From positions 281,288,346 to 281,352,345 of the forward strand of contig OY856186.1 of the NCBI GenBank assembly GCA_963693315.1: a stretch of DNA of 64,000 bases, in the 5' to 3' direction. The notes under the pieces are model-generated. The model did not search any database. It was not told where the DNA came from and worked only from the letters and a program-made list of their open reading frames with translations. This stretch comes from Diogma glabrata. Lineage: Eukaryota; Arthropoda; Insecta; Diptera; Cylindrotomidae. Positions 59,714 through 64,000 of this stretch are shown here, piece by piece; the first letter of the stretch is position 1; every line of letters begins with the position of its first letter. Made by a program: the position numbers and the translations under genes.

Positions 59714-60588
59714 GTATGTTATCTTATATATTAATACGCTAAAAAAAAACTTTGTACAGTCTAAGGCTTTTTTATTCGAATTTTGATTTTTTTTTCAAAT
59801 TTTCACTGCTAACTGATATTAGTGTAACTTAGATTTTAAAGATTATAGGGATTTTTCGGATCATAAATAAAAAAGTTATAGACGAATTAAAATGTATTTT
59901 TGAATTTAACGGCTTCCCCCACATACAATATGAAATGGACTTGCCCAAATCATATATTTTTTTTCACAAAAATTTGTTATTCTTTTATTCATTTTATTTT
60001 AGTCTTCTTATGTACATTGATGTGAATGCATGTGAAATTTTTTTTCTGTTTTTTATATTTTTTTTTCACAAAAACGATACGATTTATTCTTTTATACATT
60101 GTAATTTGTATTTTATTTTAGGCTTCTTATAAATACTAGGAGGGCCCGGCGACATTTTGTTGACGTTGAAGCAATGATTTCAAAAAGTGGTAATGAGAAA
60201 TGCTAGCATATAATTTTTAATTTTTCTTTTTAAATATATGAATGAAAAATAATCAGAACTCTAGCTGATCAGTTCGGATATATGAAAAAATAGCGATCAA
60301 ATAAGTTAGAGATCAAATAAGCTTACTTGAAAACTTATTTGATCGCTAATTTTTCATATATCCGAACTGATCAGCTAGAGTTCTGATTTTTTTTCATTCA
60401 TATATTTAAAAAGAAAAATTAAAAATTATATGCTAGCATTTCTCATTACCACTTTTTGAAATCATTGCTTCTACGTCAACAAAATGTCTACGCAAAAACT
60501 TTATTTATAAGCATAGCGAAGCACGCCGGGCCCTCGTAGTTGTTATTACTACGGTACATTATTACTACTTATTAGGCTTTAATTACAG
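59714..60588 (+). other. Predicted 875-nt leader intron 2
   Basis: Donor AAAG|GTATGTT at 59714 and acceptor CTTTAATTACAG ending at 60588, 22 nt before the ATG. The intron contains the fold-back element at 60140-60535. Both predicted acceptors are followed by ATTAAxxATxAAAAA, showing that the leader modules are duplicated. Confidence 0.5.
60140..60535. mobile_element. 396-bp near-perfect fold-back element (MITE-like)
   Basis: Termini GAGGGCCCGGCG (60140-60151) and CGCCGGGCCCTC (60524-60535) are exact inverses. The arms stay complementary inward (for example TGCTAGCATATAATTTTTAA / TTAAAAATTATATGCTAGCA, and TAGCGATCAAATAAGTT / AACTTATTTGATCGCTA) around a ~25-nt centre near 60320. The right arm has a ~30-bp extra segment (about 60490-60520) before its end. 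The flanks read CTAG (left) and GTAG (right), so no clean target duplication is visible. It lies wholly within leader intron 2. Confidence 0.8.
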
Positions 60589-60610
60589 ATTAAACATTAA
60601 AAACGTCAGC

Positions 60611-63067
60611 ATGGATGTTGTCGTAAAATGGAATGACGGTACTGAAAATATTGTTTTGTCGAATCAAATTCAGTTAGATCTGATAGATAGATCTGAAAAT
60701 AGATCTGATTCGTTAAAAAATGGGGCAAAAGTTAAAATGTATTGGAAACCAGAGAAGAAGTGGTACTTTGGTGTAGTGATTGAATTCGAAAATGACTGTT
60801 ATTCTAGCAGTGATAGTGAATCGGATATTCAATTAAAAATGCTACGTAAGGATTCCCATAGTAACAGCGAAGAAGATATCCCTCTTCAGCTTTTAAAGCA
60901 AAAACTTGCCTCAACAGCAGCTTGCCAAATAAGTGTACCCGTAATAATAATCGATAAAAAAATAGATATTAATAATGCACCTAAAATTCAGGCAGATCAA
61001 ACAAATGTGACAGGTCTTCAAACAGTTATCCAAATAAATCAATTTGAAGAGCATACCAGTGACAATCTTGATGTTAGTGATAGTGAGGAGCCGTCTATAA
61101 TTCAAGATAATTCAGATGATGATCCAACATATATTCAAACATGCGAATTAGAGCTTTGTAAGGAAGAAGTTTTTAGTGCATGTCCAAATTGTTTAAAGTT
61201 ATTATGCTGGAATCATTTTTCTAACGACGAGTCTTGCGACTGTGGCGGCGTTGTACCTAAGATTAGTGCACCGAAAAAAATTGACGACGTTCCAGAAAAC
61301 TACTGTGTTGAAGGAAATCCTAGTGAAAAAGAAACAGACCTAGTTTCGAAAAAGAAGGAAAACACAAAAATAGCTGCTACGAAGATGCGAAATTTGGGTG
61401 AAAGCTACGTTAGTTACAAAAGTAAAAAAGTAATGCCGGCAAGGAAAGTTTTGAGAGCTAGGTGCAACGGTACTACTTGTTCAAAATTAGGGAAAAAATG
61501 TGTGCTGCTTACAGAAGAGGACAGAACGAACATATTAAATGATTTTTACGATACTGCGTCCATACAGCTACAAAGAGAATATATTGCTCGTTTTGTAAAG
61601 CGTATGAATACCAAGCAAAAAACAAAAATTGACCAAGGTTCAAGGCGACATAAAAGTAACTATTATTTTTTACCAAAAGGTGATTCACAGATACCCGTAT
61701 GCAAGAAAATGTTTTTGAGTACTTTGGGAATTTCAGAAAAGGTAATGCGCACATCTTTAACTAAGGTAAGGCAAACAGGAGTTATTGAAAAAGATAGAAG
61801 GGGAGGCAGATCAGTAAATTTAAAAGACAACGACGAAGCAATTAAAAATTTAATACTGGAACACATAAGGAAATTTCCGAAAATGGAGTCGCACTACTGC
61901 AGACAAAGTTCCACTCGTGAATACTTGCATGCAGACCTTACTGTCAGGAAAATGTATGATATGTTTATCAATGAACAAGGAGGTGAGAAAGATAACCAAT
62001 GCAGCTACTCTCTTTATCTTAATGTGTTTAAGAGTTTAAGATTATCTTTTCACCATCCTAAAAAAGACCAGTGTGGCCTATGTTTTACATACACACAGGG
62101 CACCATTGAAAAAAAAGCAGAATTAGAACAAAGTTACCGACAGCACATAGCAGAAAAAGAAAGGGTTCGTGAAATAAAAAAGGAAGAGAAAGCCGATCCT
62201 GACAGCTCAAAGGTATGTGCTGTTTTTGATTTGCAGCAGGTAATTTTTTTACCAATTACTAATGAAAGCAAACTCTTTTATCGTCGAAGACTGGCAAACT
62301 ATAACTTTACTATCTATGAAGTTAAAACTAAAGACTGCCACTGTTTTCTATGGAACGAAGGACTGAGTAAACGTGGCTCGAGCGAAATTTCAACATGCTT
62401 ATATTTATACCTAAAACAAATTGACTCCACAGGTATAACTACTGTCTCTTTATTTTCCGATGGATGTAGTGGACAGAATAAAAACTCCATCGTCGGTGGG
62501 ATGCTTTTGTATGCAGTTGCCACTTTAAAAAATATACAGTCCATCTCCTTAAGATTTTTTGAAGCATACCACGGCCAGAGTGAGGGAGATTCGGCACATA
62601 GTACCATAGATCATGCTATTAAAAAATCTGGAGACTTGTTTGTACCGTCTCAGTTAGCACCAGTCCTAAAACTCGCAAGAAGAAAAAATCCATATGTTGT
62701 GCATTCTTTAACTTCGACAGACTTTTTAAATTTTAAGAAGCTATCCAATGACCTACAAATACTAGCGGTTAGAAAGGATGATGAAGGAGGTATAATTGAT
62801 TGGAAAAAAATACATGAGGTCATGGTTCAGAAAGGTAGCAACGATAAGATTTATTTTAAGAATAGTCATCTGCAGAATAACTACCGATATATAACTTTGA
62901 AACGAACTGCAATAAACAATTTCAGATCTGAGCCACCTTGCCTCAATCCCGAATTTCCCAAAATATCAATTGCAAAGTACAATGACTTAAGGGCACTGTG
63001 TAGTGGAACAACTCCTATCATTAAACTACCAGAACATGTTTCTTTTTATGAGCAGTTGCCACACTAA
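60611..63067 (+). CDS. Uncharacterised transposase-like protein, 818 codons
   Basis: The single-exon coding part starts at an ATG in a good context (GTCAGCATGG). Residues ~1-60 (KVKMYWKPEKKWYFGVVIEF) look like a small Tudor/SH3-like beta domain. An acidic Ser-rich linker follows. A Cys/His-rich cluster lies at ~178-212 (CKEEVFSACPNC...CWNHF...CDCG) and a second Cys motif CNGTTCSKLGKKC at ~285-297. Residues ~430-490 hold HYCRQSSTREYL and HHPKKDQCGLC. A Glu/Lys coiled-coil-like part follows (~500-530). Then come three acidic motifs in RNase H-fold order: VFDLQQ (Asp ~540), FSDGCSGQNKN (Asp ~617) and HGQSEGDSAHS (Glu ~658, Asp ~660), plausible DDE/D catalytic residues. I recognise the pattern as a family widespread in insect genomes as uncharacterised proteins. 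Transposase function is inferred from its place between matched TIRs. The frame has no lesion. A polyadenylation signal AATAAA is at 63241-63246. Confidence 0.75.
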   Translation: MDVVVKWNDGTENIVLSNQIQLDLIDRSENRSDSLKNGAKVKMYWKPEKKWYFGVVIEFENDCYSSSDSESDIQLKMLRKDSHSNSEEDIPLQLLKQKLASTAACQISVPVIIIDKKIDINNAPKIQADQTNVTGLQTVIQINQFEEHTSDNLDVSDSEEPSIIQDNSDDDPTYIQTCELELCKEEVFSACPNCLKLLCWNHFSNDESCDCGGVVPKISAPKKIDDVPENYCVEGNPSEKETDLVSKKKENTKIAATKMRNLGESYVSYKSKKVMPARKVLRARCNGTTCSKLGKKCVLLTEEDRTNILNDFYDTASIQLQREYIARFVKRMNTKQKTKIDQGSRRHKSNYYFLPKGDSQIPVCKKMFLSTLGISEKVMRTSLTKVRQTGVIEKDRRGGRSVNLKDNDEAIKNLILEHIRKFPKMESHYCRQSSTREYLHADLTVRKMYDMFINEQGGEKDNQCSYSLYLNVFKSLRLSFHHPKKDQCGLCFTYTQGTIEKKAELEQSYRQHIAEKERVREIKKEEKADPDSSKVCAVFDLQQVIFLPITNESKLFYRRRLANYNFTIYEVKTKDCHCFLWNEGLSKRGSSEISTCLYLYLKQIDSTGITTVSLFSDGCSGQNKNSIVGGMLLYAVATLKNIQSISLRFFEAYHGQSEGDSAHSTIDHAIKKSGDLFVPSQLAPVLKLARRKNPYVVHSLTSTDFLNFKKLSNDLQILAVRKDDEGGIIDWKKIHEVMVQKGSNDKIYFKNSHLQNNYRYITLKRTAINNFRSEPPCLNPEFPKISIAKYNDLRALCSGTTPIIKLPEHVSFYEQLPH

Positions 63068-63240
63068 CGTTTTTGTATACGAATTTGTACTAGTTTTTCT
63101 AAACATGTTAGTTAAGTTTATTTAATTTTTGTATAAGTTTAGACAAATAAGAAAAAAATATATTTGCTTCTTTGTTGAGTTAAATACATTGTTACATTTT
63201 AGTTTTAGTTACTTTAACCTGTTGGAATTTGTTTTTCTGA

Positions 63241-63246
63241 AATAAA
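63241..63246 (+). terminator. Candidate polyadenylation signal
   Basis: AATAAA lies ~175 nt downstream of the stop codon of the transposase-like gene. A second AATAAA is at about 63313. Confidence 0.45.
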
Positions 63247-63394
63247 CGTTAATTTTATTAATTTTTTGGTAGAAATATTGTATATCAACTTAAAGCAGCT
63301 TTAAAAATTCTAAATAAAGGGTATTTTCATCATCTTTATGAATTTTAATAAAAGGCGTAATTAAGTTTTGTGTTTTTAATAAATTATTTTAAAA

Positions 63395-63632
63395 TAAGAC
63401 GAAAGGGCGTATCTCTTCTAAGGGTAGTTTTATCCCTTTTGGTAAAACTAGAAATATTAAGGCTTTACTCTACGTTATATATTGGCATTTAAGCAATATT
63501 TTTTGTTATCAGTATTCTTAAAGCTGATTTTAAAGTAGCAAAAAACACAGGTGGAAGTTAATAAAAATCTTTAAGCTGCAATTACTCAAAACTTGAAATT
63601 TTGAGATACGCCTCTTCGTTTTGTTAACGACG
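63395..63632 (-). repeat. Right end of the transposon: TIR plus subterminal copy
   Basis: The TIR occupies about 63577-63632. At 63395-63415 AAGACGAAAGGGCGTATCTC repeats the outer left TIR in direct orientation, an extra potential transposase-binding site. Confidence 0.7.
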
Positions 63633-63636
63633 AATT

Positions 63637-64000
63637 GTTCAGTTTTAAAATTTGTGCTAATGCAGACAAATATGTTTAAATAATATTTTTGATAATGATA
63701 AGCATAAAAAAAACATAATTTCTAAAGAAAGAAAACAATAAACATAATTGATTGATAACTATTTTCAGTAGGTGATAGTTTAATATTAATAAACAAAGTG
63801 TTTAATTGGATTGATGCTAATAAAAATTTGTTAATTCGTAAAAATATATTTGAGTCAGTTGAGTTTATTATCTTGAATACTGTATTGTCTTGTAACTAGA
63901 ATACCAGTTATCATCTTCATTTTTTTTTTGTGTGATTCATATCTATGTGATGTGATTAATATTTTCATTGGATAATAGTTTGATGACAATGATATTTAAA
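63637..64000. other. AT-rich right flank, ending in the right copy of the 38-bp direct repeat
   Basis: 63961-63998 matches 59145-59182, the sequence just outside the left end of the transposon. No gene is seen before the window ends. Confidence 0.5.

Larger units (their letters stand above)
59201..63632 (+). mobile_element. 4.4-kb autonomous-looking DNA transposon with ~56-bp TIRs and AATT flanks
   Basis: The left end CGTCGTTGACAAGACGAAGG... is matched in reverse complement by the right end (63632 inward) at about 50 of 56 positions. AATT borders both ends (59197-59200 and 63633-63636), compatible with a 4-bp target duplication. The only long gene inside is the intact 818-codon transposase-like ORF, preceded by a spliced leader. 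GGGCGTAxCTC motifs are iterated near both ends. The superfamily is unassigned. A 4-bp duplication would fit Sola-type elements among others, but I cannot confirm this. Confidence 0.7.

Noticed and set aside
60136..60539. TAG or CTAG target duplication for the intronic fold-back
   Set aside because: The left flank is CTAG and the right GTAG; the match is too short and imperfect to count.

Overview
This is AT-rich animal DNA, almost certainly from an insect. Evidence for an insect is an errantivirus-type Gypsy retrotransposon with an env region, a Penelope-like element, Jockey-type non-LTR retroelements, a TTAA-flanked piggyBac-like MITE, tRNA-like SINE heads, and a transposase-like gene with a 57-nt intron. 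I recognise no certain host gene and no rRNA, functional tRNA, CRISPR or bacterial feature. The window is a repeat-rich intergenic or heterochromatin-like region made of nested mobile elements and satellites. The insect order cannot be fixed from the sequence.

Layout. Positions 1-7.6 kb hold AT-rich DNA with a piggyBac-like MITE (987-1612), a ~320-bp tandem repeat (1738-2593) and a fold-back MITE (5667-5891). Positions 7584-22913 look like one 15.3-kb composite DNA element bounded by ~1.06-kb inverted repeats and flanking TA. Inside it lie a pseudogene with a GCDTTS-type nuclease-like motif and a C-terminal cysteine-rich CXC-like domain, an 8.4-kb Gypsy/errantivirus-like element with identical 656-bp LTRs (11333-19775), and a 1.65-kb insertion in the right arm (20306-21952). 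A TACAAAA heptamer satellite follows (23238-25204). Positions 25-41 kb hold degraded repeats: pieces of a dispersed ~600-bp repeat family (called R540 here), a MULE-like fragment, an RNase H-bearing non-LTR fragment, a large fold-back, and a 5'-truncated RT fragment with a 12-bp target duplication. Next come a Penelope-like element with inverted terminal copies (40892-42366), a TTTCAAATG satellite with ~690-bp higher-order structure (42874-46190), a decayed Jockey-like element (46250-48665), an AT microsatellite (51742-51955) and a degraded Gypsy pol fragment (53525-54240).

At the right end, 59201-63632 is a 4.4-kb DNA transposon with ~56-bp terminal inverted repeats, an AATT flank and iterated GGGCGTA subterminal motifs. 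It has a spliced 5' leader and an intact 818-codon gene for an uncharacterised transposase-like protein. This and the intact gag-pol are the only genes here that look functional.

How the genes work together. In the Gypsy element, gag and pol are joined by a textbook -1 frameshift signal (GGGAAAC, 7-nt spacer, 7-bp GC-rich stem), while env carries three lesions. The pairing of intact gag-pol with a broken env and identical LTRs suggests recent spread without a working envelope. In the 59-64 kb transposon, the single protein presumably acts on the repeated GGGCGTA end motifs.
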